The translations under genes and the position numbers were made by a program. DNA of 64,000 nucleotides from GCA-2705995 sp048267965 (GTDB taxonomy: Bacteria; Bacteroidota; Bacteroidia; Flavobacteriales_G; Salibacteraceae). The notes beneath the pieces are model-generated. The model was not told where the DNA came from. It was given only the letters and a program-made list of their open reading frames with translations, and searched no databases. Positions 34,976 through 44,598 of this stretch are shown in pieces. Position 1 is the stretch's first letter; each line of letters starts with the position of its first letter. The stretch lies in the NCBI GenBank assembly GCA_048267965.1, contig JBLWWK010000001.1, positions 124,001 to 188,000 of the forward strand, in the 5' to 3' direction.

Positions 34976-35953
34976 ATGAAGCAAATCGAAAGCTACAAGT
35001 CGTTAATTGAAACAGAATTAGAACGACTGCAATTTTCATCTCATCAACCTCACAACCTCTACGAACCCATCGATTATATTTTATCGCTCGGTGGTAAAAG
35101 AATGCGCCCTATTTTGTGTTTAATGGGAGCAGACCTTTTTGAAGGAACCCGCAACCTAGCGCTTCCACAAGCCTTGGCAATCGAGATGTTTCACAACTTT
35201 AGCCTAATTCATGACGATATCATGGACAATGCGCCATTGCGCAGAGGAAAAGATACCGTTCATGAAAAATGGAACGAGAATGTGGGTATTCTATCTGGTG
35301 ATGCACTGCTGGTAAAAGCGTATGAGTTTTTATGCAATGCAGATAGCAAGTGCCTAAAAGATTTGTTAGCGGTTTTTAATAAAACTTCTCTAGAAGTTTG
35401 TGAAGGTCAGCAATACGATATGGATTTTGAAACGCGAACCGATGTTTCTATATCTGACTACTTGCAAATGATAGAGCTGAAAACAGCTGTTTTGTTAGGA
35501 GCCGCTTTACAAATGGGTGCTATTGTAGCAGGAGCCAATTCTCGCGATCAATCATTGATATACGAGTTTGGCAAAAATATAGGGATTGCGTTTCAGTTAC
35601 AAGACGATATACTCGATGTGTATGCCGATCCTACCAAGTTTGGAAAACAAGTGGGTGGCGACATTATTTCGAATAAAAAAACATTTCTGTTATTGAGAGC
35701 ATTTGAATTGGCTGATGACGAAAATCGCACAGAATTGCTCAAATGGATAGAAAAAACCGATTTTGATTCGGTAGAAAAAGTAGAGGCCGTTACCGCTATT
35801 TACGATAACCTAAATGTGAGAAACTTAGCCACTGCTCAAATGAATAAATACTTTGATTTAGGCATGGAAGCGATAGAGGCTATTGATCGATCAGAAGAAG
35901 CGAAAATGCCGCTCATTACCATTGCCAAGCAATTAATGCATAGAGAAAGTTAG
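34976..35953 (+). CDS. Polyprenyl (farnesyl/geranylgeranyl-type) diphosphate synthase
   Basis: 325 residues. The first Asp-rich motif is LIHDDIMDNAPLRRG (DDxxD) and the second is FQLQDDILDVYAD; GGKRMRP binds the substrate. It condenses isopentenyl diphosphate units. Residues just before the first motif (MFHNFS) suggest a short or medium chain product. It is one of two such synthases here; the other is at 49647. The next gene is convergent with a 4-bp overlap. Confidence 0.88.
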   Translation: MKQIESYKSLIETELERLQFSSHQPHNLYEPIDYILSLGGKRMRPILCLMGADLFEGTRNLALPQALAIEMFHNFSLIHDDIMDNAPLRRGKDTVHEKWNENVGILSGDALLVKAYEFLCNADSKCLKDLLAVFNKTSLEVCEGQQYDMDFETRTDVSISDYLQMIELKTAVLLGAALQMGAIVAGANSRDQSLIYEFGKNIGIAFQLQDDILDVYADPTKFGKQVGGDIISNKKTFLLLRAFELADDENRTELLKWIEKTDFDSVEKVEAVTAIYDNLNVRNLATAQMNKYFDLGMEAIEAIDRSEEAKMPLITIAKQLMHRES

Positions 35954-36861
35954 TTCGACTGTCTCTTTTTTTCTAAATCTTTTAAGGCTGATTCTATCTG
36001 TGTAAATTGATATTGAAAACCTTGAGAGGTAAGCTTGTTGTAAGAAACGCGACTACCTTCTAAAAGCATATCGGCCATCTCTCCAACGGCTAAACGCAAA
36101 GCAAATGGAGGAACACCGATAGGTAAGAAAGGCTTTTTCTTAATTTTTGATAAAGCCTTTGTGAATGCTTTGTTGGTGAGAGGTTGACAACCCCCAGCGT
36201 TGTAGGGTCCTTCTGCAGCGTTATTTTTCAAAGCCCAAATAAAAGCCATACAAAGGTCATGAATGTGAATCCAGGGTGTCCATTGCTGGCCAGAACCCAA
36301 TGGAGCCAAAATGGGAGGTTTACTCATTTCTGGCAGTGCTCCGCCTTCATTGGCTAATACAATACCCACTCTAATTAAGGCTGTTCTGATGTTGAGCTTA
36401 GCAATTTGTTGAACTTCTTTTTCCCATTGCACTACCACATTAGCGAGGAAATCGGTTCCTGCAGCATCATCTTCTTCAAAAAATTTATCGGTAGTGGTAA
36501 ATCCATAATAACCAATAGCCGAAGCAGAAACAAAAGCACCCAAGGTAGGGTTATGTTCTTTAATGGCTTTGTAGAGTAATTGCGTAGATTTTGTTCGGCT
36601 CTCTAAAATTTCTTTTTTACGTTGGTCTGTCCAGCGTTTATCGGCAACGCCAGCCCCAGCCAAGTGAATAATTCCATCGGCCCATTGAAGTGCTTTCGGG
36701 TCGATACTTTCGTTCTTAACATCCCATTCAAACGCTTGCGTAGAATCTACTTTATTAGGGTTTCTAGTAAGAATGGCTACATTGAAATTTTGGTCGATTA
36801 ATAGGGGGATTAAGTGGGTTCCTACTAAACCAGTACCGCCTGTGATGAGAATATTTTTCAT
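35950..36861 (-). CDS. TIGR01777-family (SDR39U1-like) epimerase
   Basis: 303 residues. The Rossmann motif GGTGLVGTHLIPLLID opens the chain, followed by GIIHLAGAGVADKRW, SASAIGYYG and the C-terminal DUF1731 region (PFALRLAVGEMADMLLEGSR). The reaction is unproven; NADP-dependent sugar-nucleotide epimerase or reductase is assumed. VGT of the glycine loop is encoded by the recurrent word (36817, minus strand). Confidence 0.88.
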   Translation of the reverse strand: MKNILITGGTGLVGTHLIPLLIDQNFNVAILTRNPNKVDSTQAFEWDVKNESIDPKALQWADGIIHLAGAGVADKRWTDQRKKEILESRTKSTQLLYKAIKEHNPTLGAFVSASAIGYYGFTTTDKFFEEDDAAGTDFLANVVVQWEKEVQQIAKLNIRTALIRVGIVLANEGGALPEMSKPPILAPLGSGQQWTPWIHIHDLCMAFIWALKNNAAEGPYNAGGCQPLTNKAFTKALSKIKKKPFLPIGVPPFALRLAVGEMADMLLEGSRVSYNKLTSQGFQYQFTQIESALKDLEKKRQSN

Positions 36862-36876
36862 TGTGTTAAGTACTTA

Positions 36877-36884
36877 TAACTTTG
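36877..36884 (+). promoter_or_regulatory. Possible -7 element for the 121-residue protein gene
   Basis: TAACTTTG fits TAnnTTTG, 30 nt before the TTG start. The nearest TTG is only 13 bp upstream, so the -33 match is poor. Confidence 0.35.
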
Positions 36885-36914
36885 AAACGGTTAGGTAATT
36901 TGAAAGTTTAGAAG

Positions 36915-37280
36915 TTGGAAGAATTTATACCCGAAAAGTACAAAAACAACGAGCTGATAGTGCGAAAGTTAATCGAGCAATTGGCAAAAGATGTTAATAT
37001 GGTGCAAATTAATTCTTCGGTTTGGGAAGAATCCGATACAGCTGCCGAATTGTTAGAGCGATTTGATAATCAGCTTGCTAAACTGATCGAAGAAGACATG
37101 GACAAGCTTACTCAACTCTTATATAGAGTAGATGTAGATGAGAAAAGAATAAAAATGGGCTTATCTTTAGCACGGAAACAAAGCGCTAGTCGCTTTTTAG
37201 CAGTAGAAATACTGAAACGTGAATGGCAGAAAGTGATTTTTAAGTTACAGTATGCTGGTCAGTTACCAAAAGAATTTTAA
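36915..37280 (+). CDS. Conserved small helical protein of unknown function
   Basis: 121 residues from TTG 36915. The chain is charged and helical (IPEKYKNNELIVRKLIEQLA, then LLERFDNQLAKLIEEDMDKL, SLARKQSASRFLAVEILKRE), without membrane segment or signal peptide. I do not recognise a family with certainty. It precedes sucA by 77 bp, and sucA has its own promoter-like box. Confidence 0.6.
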   Translation: MEEFIPEKYKNNELIVRKLIEQLAKDVNMVQINSSVWEESDTAAELLERFDNQLAKLIEEDMDKLTQLLYRVDVDEKRIKMGLSLARKQSASRFLAVEILKREWQKVIFKLQYAGQLPKEF

Positions 37281-37324
37281 ATAATACATCTGTTGTGAAA
37301 TAGATGTGAATAGAGAATATATTG

Positions 37325-37332
37325 TAGTTTTG
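37325..37332 (+). promoter_or_regulatory. -7 element of sucAB
   Basis: TAGTTTTG fits TAnnTTTG, 25 nt before ATG 37358. No TTG lies within 17-23 bp. Confidence 0.45.
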
Positions 37333-37357
37333 TAACTCCATAAGCTCAACAGAAAAC

Positions 37358-40069
37358 ATGGATAAATTTTCTTACCTCAGCAATGGGGATGTGAATGCGA
37401 TAGAAGACCTCTATCAGCAGTACAAAAAAGACCCTGACTCCATCGAATTTGGATGGAGAAAGTTCTTCGAAGGGTTTGAATTTTCAAAAGAGAACTACGA
37501 AGAGGGTGGTGAGGTGCCTGAAAACTTTGCGAAAGAGTTCAAGGTTAAAGAACTCATCGAAGGGTATCGTACACGTGGTCACTTATTTACAGAGACGAAC
37601 CCTGTTAGACAAAGAAGACAGTATCTTGATACTATTTCTCTAAGTTACTTTGGTTTATCTGAAGCCGACTTAGAAGAAACGTTTCAAGCAGGTTCTGAAC
37701 TTGGGTTAGGCGCAGCCAAACTGAAAGATATTATTGCTTTCTTAAAGCAGACTTACTGTAAAACAATTGGTGTAGAGTACGTTTATAACCGAAAACCTAC
37801 CCAATTAAAGTGGCTAATTAGTCGTGTAGAGAAAAACAGAAATACTCCTGATTTTTCAATCGAAGAGAAGAAACAAATTCTTCATAAACTCAACCAAGCA
37901 GTTGTTTTTGAGAATTTCTTGCATAAAAAGTTCGTAGGTCAGAAACGCTTCTCACTCGAAGGGGGAGAATCGTTAATACCTGCGTTAGATACTGCGATTG
38001 AAACAGGCGCTGAGCTAGGTGTTCAAGAATTTGTTGTGGGTATGGCTCACAGAGGTAGATTGAACGTATTGGCCAATATCTTCAATAAAACGTACGAAGA
38101 GATTTTTAGTGAATTTCAGAGTAAAGAGTACGAAGACAATTTGTTTGATGGTGATGTTAAATATCACTTAGGTTCAAGTGCTGAGGTAACCACCACGAAA
38201 ACAAATAAAAAGGTACATATTACGATGTCTCCTAATCCTTCTCACCTAGAGGCAGTAGACCCGGTGGTAGAAGGGATTACTCGTTCTAAAATCGATAATT
38301 ACCTAAAAGATGAAAACAAGATTGTTCCCATCTTAATTCACGGTGATGCTTCAATTGCAGGACAAGGAGTAGTATACGAAGTGCTGCAAATGGCACAATT
38401 GAATGGTTACCGCACAGGGGGTACAATTCACATCGTAATCAACAATCAATTAGGCTTTACTACGAACTATACCGATGGTAGATCAAGTACATATTGTACA
38501 GATATCGGAAAAGTTACGCTTTCTCCTGTTTTCCATGTGAATGGAGACGATGTAGAGGCAGTGGTGCATACCATGAATATGGCCATCGAGTTCCGTCAGA
38601 AATACAATAAAGATGTTTTCATCGATTTGTTGTGTTACAGAAAATATGGACATAACGAAGGGGATGAGCCACGTTTTACTCAGCCTTTGTTGTATAAAAC
38701 CATTGCAAAACATCCTAACCCGAGAGAAATCTACTTGAAGAAGTTGATGGATGCGGGAGTTGTTGATAAGGCTTTTGTGAAAGAGATTGAAGACAGTTTT
38801 AGAAACATGCTTCAAGAACGATTAATAGAGTCGAAAGAAATTGAAAAAGCAAAGATTACTGATTTCTTAAGTCACACTTGGTCTGAGTACAGAAAAGCCC
38901 AGCCAGGGGAGATGTTAGAAACAGTAAAAACAGCGGTTGCTGAGAAGAAGATTCTTGAATTAGCGAATACAATGAATTCGCTAGGAGAAGAAAAGAAATT
39001 CTTTAAAAAGATTGTAAAACTCTTCAACGACCGTAAAACTATGGTTGAAGAGAACCGCTTAGACTGGGCGCTAGGTGAGCTATTAGCTTACGCTTCTTTG
39101 TTAGAAGAAGGTCACCCAGTGAGAGTTAGCGGGCAAGATGTTGAACGAGGTACCTTCTCTCACAGACATGCTGTTATTACAGTAGAAGACTCTGAAGAAA
39201 AGTATTTACCTCTTCAGAATCTTTCAGAAAATCAAGCGCCTTTCTACATCTATAACTCTAACTTAAGTGAGTATGGTGTATTAGGTTTTGAATATGGTTA
39301 TTCTTTTGGCTCGCCAAAATCATTAGTGATTTGGGAAGCTCAATTTGGTGACTTTAATAACGGGGCACAAATTATTATCGATCAATTCTTAAGTTCTGCA
39401 GAAGATAAGTGGAACAGTATGAATGGCTTGGTAATGTTATTGCCGCATGGTTACGAGGGCCAAGGTGCAGAGCATTCTAGTGCAAGGTTAGAACGGTTCT
39501 TACAGTTGTGTGCAGAAGATAACATGCAGGTTGTAAACCCAACTACCCCCGCTAATATGTTCCATTTGTTGAGAAGACAGATGAAGCGCCCTTTCAGAAA
39601 ACCTTTGATTGTGTTTACACCAAAATCGTTGTTGAGACATCCAAAATGTGTTTCTACTATCGAAGATTTCACCAACGGTGAATTCTTACCAGTGATAGAC
39701 GATGCAGGTATAAGCAACAAGAAAAAAGCGAGAAAAGTGGTTCTCTGCAGCGGTAAATTGTATTACGATTTAGAAGCTGAAAGAGAATCGAAAAACATAG
39801 AAGACGTTGCGTTAGTTAGAGTAGAAGAATTATATCCATTCCCGAAGGAACGCATCGAGACGCTTCTTGAAGAATACAACTCAGAAATTGAGCTTGTTTG
39901 GGCGCAAGAAGAACCCGTAAACATGGGAGCATGTATGCATATTATGCGTATGTGGAGCGAGAAAAAAATCTCGTTTATCTCAAGACACGAAAGCGCAAGT
40001 CCAGCATCAGGATCGCTTGAAGTGTTTAAGAAAAGACAAGAAGAAATTATTTCGAAAGTATTTGCATAA
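37358..40069 (+). CDS. sucA: 2-oxoglutarate dehydrogenase E1 component
   Basis: 903 residues, usual length. It starts with the E1 N-terminal stretch (YLSNGDVNAIEDLYQQYKKD). Thiamine diphosphate binding and active-site segments are GMAHRGRLNVLANIF, HLGSSAEV, SPNPSHLEAVDPVVEG, IHGDASIAGQGVVYE and YGHNEGDEPRFTQP. The transketolase-like half has LPHGYEGQGAEHSSAR. It decarboxylates 2-oxoglutarate in the TCA cycle and passes succinyl to E2, encoded 24 bp downstream. Confidence 0.96.
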   Translation: MDKFSYLSNGDVNAIEDLYQQYKKDPDSIEFGWRKFFEGFEFSKENYEEGGEVPENFAKEFKVKELIEGYRTRGHLFTETNPVRQRRQYLDTISLSYFGLSEADLEETFQAGSELGLGAAKLKDIIAFLKQTYCKTIGVEYVYNRKPTQLKWLISRVEKNRNTPDFSIEEKKQILHKLNQAVVFENFLHKKFVGQKRFSLEGGESLIPALDTAIETGAELGVQEFVVGMAHRGRLNVLANIFNKTYEEIFSEFQSKEYEDNLFDGDVKYHLGSSAEVTTTKTNKKVHITMSPNPSHLEAVDPVVEGITRSKIDNYLKDENKIVPILIHGDASIAGQGVVYEVLQMAQLNGYRTGGTIHIVINNQLGFTTNYTDGRSSTYCTDIGKVTLSPVFHVNGDDVEAVVHTMNMAIEFRQKYNKDVFIDLLCYRKYGHNEGDEPRFTQPLLYKTIAKHPNPREIYLKKLMDAGVVDKAFVKEIEDSFRNMLQERLIESKEIEKAKITDFLSHTWSEYRKAQPGEMLETVKTAVAEKKILELANTMNSLGEEKKFFKKIVKLFNDRKTMVEENRLDWALGELLAYASLLEEGHPVRVSGQDVERGTFSHRHAVITVEDSEEKYLPLQNLSENQAPFYIYNSNLSEYGVLGFEYGYSFGSPKSLVIWEAQFGDFNNGAQIIIDQFLSSAEDKWNSMNGLVMLLPHGYEGQGAEHSSARLERFLQLCAEDNMQVVNPTTPANMFHLLRRQMKRPFRKPLIVFTPKSLLRHPKCVSTIEDFTNGEFLPVIDDAGISNKKKARKVVLCSGKLYYDLEAERESKNIEDVALVRVEELYPFPKERIETLLEEYNSEIELVWAQEEPVNMGACMHIMRMWSEKKISFISRHESASPASGSLEVFKKRQEEIISKVFA

Positions 40070-40093
40070 AAAATCTAATCAAGATCCTGTAAC

Positions 40094-41335
40094 ATGGTCA
40101 TAGAAATGAAAATACCCAGCCCGGGTGAATCAATTACTGAAGTAGAAATAGCTCAATGGCTGGTAGAAAATGGCGAATACGTTGAACGCGATCAGGCCAT
40201 AGCTGAGATTGATTCTGATAAGGCAACTCTTGAACTGAATGCCGAAGAAAGCGGAGCTATCGAGCTTCTTGTAGAAGATGGCGATACCGTAGAAGTAGGT
40301 CAGATCGTTTGTAAAATCGATACGAGTGTTAAAGGCGAGTCGAAGGCTGCCAGTGCACCCGCAAAAGAAGAATCGAAAACTGAAGCGAAACCAGCAGAGA
40401 AAGCACCAGCAGCAGAAGCTCCAAAAGCTACTGAAAATGCAAGTGCAAAAGCTTCACCGCTAGCCAAAGAGATGATGAACCAAAACAACATCTCTGCTAG
40501 CAAGGTTCAAGGTTCAGGCTCTAACGGTAGAATTACCAAATCAGATGTAGAAGCATACATTTCTGGTGGTATCAATACCGAATCTATGCAAGGTTGGGGC
40601 GGATCTAGAGATACAAGAAGTGAAAAGATGTCTTCTCTTCGTAGAAAAGTAGCTGAGCGCTTAGTAAGCGTGAAAAACGAAACAGCGATGCTTACTACTT
40701 TTAACGAAGTAGATATGAAACCCGTTATGGACCTTAGAGCGAAATACAAAGAACGCTTTAAAGAAACGCACGGTACAAGTTTAGGATTCATGTCGTTCTT
40801 TACTAAAGCAGTAACAGAGGCATTGAAACTTTACCCAGCTGTAAACGGTATGATTGATGGCAAAGACATTATTTTCCACGATTATGCAGATATCGGAATT
40901 GCAGTTTCTTCACCAAAAGGGCTTATGGTTCCTGTTGTGAGAAATGCAGAGCAAATGTCTTTAGCAGAAATCGAAGCGGAAATTAAGCGCTTAGCGGTTA
41001 AAGCAAGAGACGGGAAAATCACCATTGATGAAATGACAGGCGGAACCTTTACCATCACCAACGGAGGTGTTTTCGGTTCTATGTTAAGCACACCTATTAT
41101 TAACCCGCCACAGAGCGCAATTTTAGGAATGCACAACATTGTTGATCGTCCAATAGCTGTAAATGGTCAGGTAGAAATTAGACCAGTAATGTACTTAGCA
41201 CTTTCTTACGATCACAGAATTATTGATGGTAAAGAATCAGTAAGTTTCTTATACAAAATCAAAGAAATGATAGAAGACCCAACCAAATTGATTTTTGGTG
41301 GTAAAGAACCAGGTGAGGTTCTGTTAAATCTATAA
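40094..41335 (+). CDS. sucB: 2-oxoglutarate dehydrogenase E2 (dihydrolipoamide succinyltransferase)
   Basis: 413 residues. One lipoyl domain (residues 1-76) carries the lipoyl-lysine in EIDSDKATLEL. An Ala/Lys/Glu-rich linker leads to the E1/E3-binding domain (ASPLAKEMMNQNNISASKVQ) and the catalytic domain ending with YDHRIIDGKE (active-site His and Asp). It transfers the succinyl group to CoA. The E3 gene is not adjacent. A strong terminator follows. Confidence 0.96.
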   Translation: MVIEMKIPSPGESITEVEIAQWLVENGEYVERDQAIAEIDSDKATLELNAEESGAIELLVEDGDTVEVGQIVCKIDTSVKGESKAASAPAKEESKTEAKPAEKAPAAEAPKATENASAKASPLAKEMMNQNNISASKVQGSGSNGRITKSDVEAYISGGINTESMQGWGGSRDTRSEKMSSLRRKVAERLVSVKNETAMLTTFNEVDMKPVMDLRAKYKERFKETHGTSLGFMSFFTKAVTEALKLYPAVNGMIDGKDIIFHDYADIGIAVSSPKGLMVPVVRNAEQMSLAEIEAEIKRLAVKARDGKITIDEMTGGTFTITNGGVFGSMLSTPIINPPQSAILGMHNIVDRPIAVNGQVEIRPVMYLALSYDHRIIDGKESVSFLYKIKEMIEDPTKLIFGGKEPGEVLLNL

Positions 41336-41361
41336 TCTATACATCAAAAAGGTACCAAAAG

Positions 41362-41396
41362 AAAAAGCCTGTTCGTAAGAACAGGCTTTTTTATTA
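41362..41396 (+). terminator. Terminator of sucAB
   Basis: A perfect 13-bp stem AAAAAGCCTGTTC/GAACAGGCTTTTT with a GTAA loop. The A-run before and T-run after allow action in both directions. Confidence 0.88.
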
Positions 41397-41421
41397 AACC
41401 CTATTTAATCTAACTAAAATT

Positions 41422-41577
41422 TCAATTACTCTGAACAGAAAGTTCTACCGTAGTACTTCTGCCCTCTAGCCATTGATTGTATGAAGTTTTGTCAAGCTTG
41501 TACCAAGCTTTGGCAATGTTTCTCTTGAGATGCCTCTTTGCTTTAGATGCAACTACTCTCGTTTTATTAGCTTCCAT
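41422..41577 (-). CDS. Possible 51-residue basic protein
   Basis: A frame from ATG 41577 to TGA 41422 encodes a Lys/Arg-rich helix (MEANKTRVVASKAKRHLKRN) followed by AWYKLDKTSYNQWLEGR. It occupies the otherwise empty 360-bp gap between sucB and leuS. Upstream, TACATTCG (minus strand, about 41611) is a near match to TAnnTTTG. I know no homologue, so it is only a candidate. Confidence 0.35.
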   Translation of the reverse strand: MEANKTRVVASKAKRHLKRNIAKAWYKLDKTSYNQWLEGRSTTVELSVQSN

Positions 41578-41695
41578 GTGTAATAGGTTCTGTTGTTTCT
41601 CTACTTCGAATGTAGCGATTTTTTTCTATGTCTCTGAATCTTAAGCTAAAAAAAATGATTCGTTGGTGATTAAGAAACATCCAGATAACCTATTC

Positions 41696-44488
41696 TTAAA
41701 CTACGAAATTCACGATTTTCTTAGGCACTACAATCGTTTTCTTCGGTGACTTTCCGTCTAAATATTTTGACGTTCTTTCGTCTGCCAAAACAGCTTTTTC
41801 GATTTCATCTTTCGATAAATCGATTGGCAATTTGATGTTAAATCGCATTTTACCATTAAAAGAAACCGGGTAGGTATGTTCGCTTTCTACCGTGTATTCT
41901 TTTTTAAACTCAGGCCACTCAGCGTCTACAATGCTGGTAGTATTGCCTAATTTACTCCAAAGTTCTTCGGTGATATGAGGCGCATGTCCACTCATTAAAA
42001 CCAATAAAGGTTCTAAAATTTGGCGCTTGTTGCACTTAAGCTCGGTAAGTTGGTTTACCGCTACCATAAACGTACTTACGCTGGTGTTAAAAGCTAATCT
42101 TTCCATGTCTTGAGAGATTTTCTCAATTGCAATGTGTAAAGCTTTTAACTCTTCTTTGGTAGGATCCGCATCACTTACTTCCCATGTATCCCCTTGATGA
42201 AATAATCTCCACAGCTTTCGCAAGAATTTAGAAACACCATCAATTCCTTGAGTGTTCCAAGGCTTGTGCATTTCGATAGGACCCAAAAACATTTCGTGCA
42301 AACGCAATGCATCCGCTCCGTACTCTTCTACCAGTAAATCGGGGTTAACAACATTGAATTTAGATTTAGACATCTTTTCAACTTCGCTTCCGCAGATGTA
42401 CTGGCCGTCTTCTAAAATAAATTCAGCGTTTTTAAACTCCTCTCTCCAATTTTTAAAAGCTTCAATATCTAATTCGTCTTGCTTGTTAACGAAAGAAACA
42501 TCAGCATGTAAAGGAGCCGTATCGTAGTCTTTTCTTAGGTTTTTACTTACAAATTTGTTTTCGCCTTTAATGCGGTATACAAATTTAGAAACCCCCTGAA
42601 TCATTCCTTGGTTTACCAGTTTTTTAGCGGGTTCTTCAAAAGGAATGTGCCCTAAGTCGGCTAAGAATTTAGTCCAAAAACGAACGTATAATAAGTGCCC
42701 AGTAGCATGCTCAGAACCGCCCATGTAGAAATCTACATTTTGCCAATATTCTATCGACTTTTTATCGGCTAAAGCTGAGGTGTTTTTGGGATCTTGGTAG
42801 CGCAAATAATACCAAGAAGAGCCCGCCCAGCCTGGCATGGTGGTGGTTTCTAACGGGAATCCTTCGTTTGCATCAACAACACCTTTTTCAGGATGGTAAT
42901 GCCATTTTTCTGCACGGTCTAATGGCGGCTCGCCATCTTCTGTAGGTAAATACTTATCGATTTCTGGAAGCTCTAAAGGTAAGTGCTCTTCTTTAACCAA
43001 TTTAGGCATTCCGTTTTCGAAATAAACAGGAATTGGTTCTCCCCAATAACGTTGACGACCAAAAACGGCATCACGCAATTTATAGTTGACTTTTCGCTCC
43101 CCAATCTTGCGTTCTTCCAGTTCGTGAATGGCGCGTTTAATGGCTTTTTTAACTGGTAATCCGTTCAAAAAGTCAGAATTGATGAGAACTCCATCTTTTG
43201 ATTCATTGGCTCCTTCTTCTAAATCGGTTCCTTCAATAACGGGCGTAATAGGCAACTCAAATTGTTGAGCAAAATCGTAATCTCTTTGGTCACCTGAAGG
43301 AACCGCCATTACCGCTCCGGTGCCATAACCAGCAAGAACATAATCTCCAATCCAAATCGGAATTTTTTCGCCAGAAAACGGATGAATAGCATACGCTCCG
43401 GTGAAAACACCGGTAACATTTTTTACATCTGCCAAACGTTCTACTTCAGAGCGCTTTTTAGTAGCCTGAATATACGCGTCAATTTCTTCTTTCTGCTCAG
43501 GGGTGGTTAGCGTAGATACTAATTCGTGCTCAGGAGCTAGAACCATAAAACTTACCCCAAAAATTGTGTCGGGTCGCGTGGTAAAAACTTCAATTGTTTC
43601 TGTGTGTTGATCTACAGAAAAGTGAACACTGGCTCCTACCGATTTCCCAATCCAGTTGCGTTGTGCATCTTTAATAGAATCTGACCAATCTAAATCGTTT
43701 AGGCCTTGCAACAAACGTTCTGCATAGGCTCCAATGCGCAACGACCATTGCATCATTTTCTTTTTAACTACTGGGAATCCGCCTCGTTCACTTACGCCAT
43801 CTTTTACTTCATCGTTGGCTAAAACGGTTCCTAATTCAGGGCACCAATTTACTTCGCTTTCTGAGCGATAAGCAATGCGGTAATTTAATAGAATTTCTTC
43901 TTTCTGTTGCTCGCTGTACCCATTCCATTCGTCTGCAGAAAATTGCGGTGTATCCTTAGCACAAACGGCATCGATAGAAGCGTTACCACTAACTTCGAAA
44001 ATATCGGTTAAGTGATTAATTGGTGAAGCTTTACCTAAATCGTTGCTGTAGTACGAATCGAAAAGTTGTAAGAAAATCCATTGAGTCCAGCGGTAATAAT
44101 CTGGATTCGAAGTTCGAATTTCACGATCCCAATCAAAAGAGAAACCCAATTGGTCTAACTGCTTTCTGTAGCGTTGAATATTTTCTTCGGTTGTGATGGC
44201 TGGGTGTTGCCCTGTTTGAATAGCATATTGTTCTGCGGGTAAACCAAAAGAATCGTAACCCATTGGATGCAATACATTGAAACCAGAGAGTCTCTTATAA
44301 CGTGCATGAATATCTGCCGCGATGTAACCCAAAGGGTGGCCAACATGTAACCCCGCTCCAGAAGGATAAGGAAACATATCTAGCACATAATATTTAGGTT
44401 TATCGCTATTGGTAGATGCTTTAAACGTTTGATTTGCTGCCCATTTAGACTGCCATTTTTTCTCTATTTCTCGAAAATCGTATTCCAT
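41696..44488 (-). CDS. leuS: Leucyl-tRNA synthetase
   Basis: 930 residues. The HIGH signature appears as FPYPSGAGLHVGHPLGY near residue 45 and KMSKS as EKMSKSKFNVVNPD near 710. The long editing (CP1) insert includes TTRPDTIFGVSFMVLAPEHE and GTGAVMAVPSGDQRDYDF. It charges tRNA-Leu with leucine. It starts at the only suitable ATG, 44488. The word variant GGTAGGAGCC occurs on its coding strand (43640-43631). Confidence 0.97.
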   Translation of the reverse strand: MEYDFREIEKKWQSKWAANQTFKASTNSDKPKYYVLDMFPYPSGAGLHVGHPLGYIAADIHARYKRLSGFNVLHPMGYDSFGLPAEQYAIQTGQHPAITTEENIQRYRKQLDQLGFSFDWDREIRTSNPDYYRWTQWIFLQLFDSYYSNDLGKASPINHLTDIFEVSGNASIDAVCAKDTPQFSADEWNGYSEQQKEEILLNYRIAYRSESEVNWCPELGTVLANDEVKDGVSERGGFPVVKKKMMQWSLRIGAYAERLLQGLNDLDWSDSIKDAQRNWIGKSVGASVHFSVDQHTETIEVFTTRPDTIFGVSFMVLAPEHELVSTLTTPEQKEEIDAYIQATKKRSEVERLADVKNVTGVFTGAYAIHPFSGEKIPIWIGDYVLAGYGTGAVMAVPSGDQRDYDFAQQFELPITPVIEGTDLEEGANESKDGVLINSDFLNGLPVKKAIKRAIHELEERKIGERKVNYKLRDAVFGRQRYWGEPIPVYFENGMPKLVKEEHLPLELPEIDKYLPTEDGEPPLDRAEKWHYHPEKGVVDANEGFPLETTTMPGWAGSSWYYLRYQDPKNTSALADKKSIEYWQNVDFYMGGSEHATGHLLYVRFWTKFLADLGHIPFEEPAKKLVNQGMIQGVSKFVYRIKGENKFVSKNLRKDYDTAPLHADVSFVNKQDELDIEAFKNWREEFKNAEFILEDGQYICGSEVEKMSKSKFNVVNPDLLVEEYGADALRLHEMFLGPIEMHKPWNTQGIDGVSKFLRKLWRLFHQGDTWEVSDADPTKEELKALHIAIEKISQDMERLAFNTSVSTFMVAVNQLTELKCNKRQILEPLLVLMSGHAPHITEELWSKLGNTTSIVDAEWPEFKKEYTVESEHTYPVSFNGKMRFNIKLPIDLSKDEIEKAVLADERTSKYLDGKSPKKTIVVPKKIVNFVV

Positions 44489-44598
44489 ACCGCAAATTTT
44501 GAACGTGCGAAATTAACAAAAAGGCAATCACACATTGGGCTACACTGGGTTAAGGCTGATTGAAATTTTATACATTCGTTGGAATAAACTGTTGTTAC

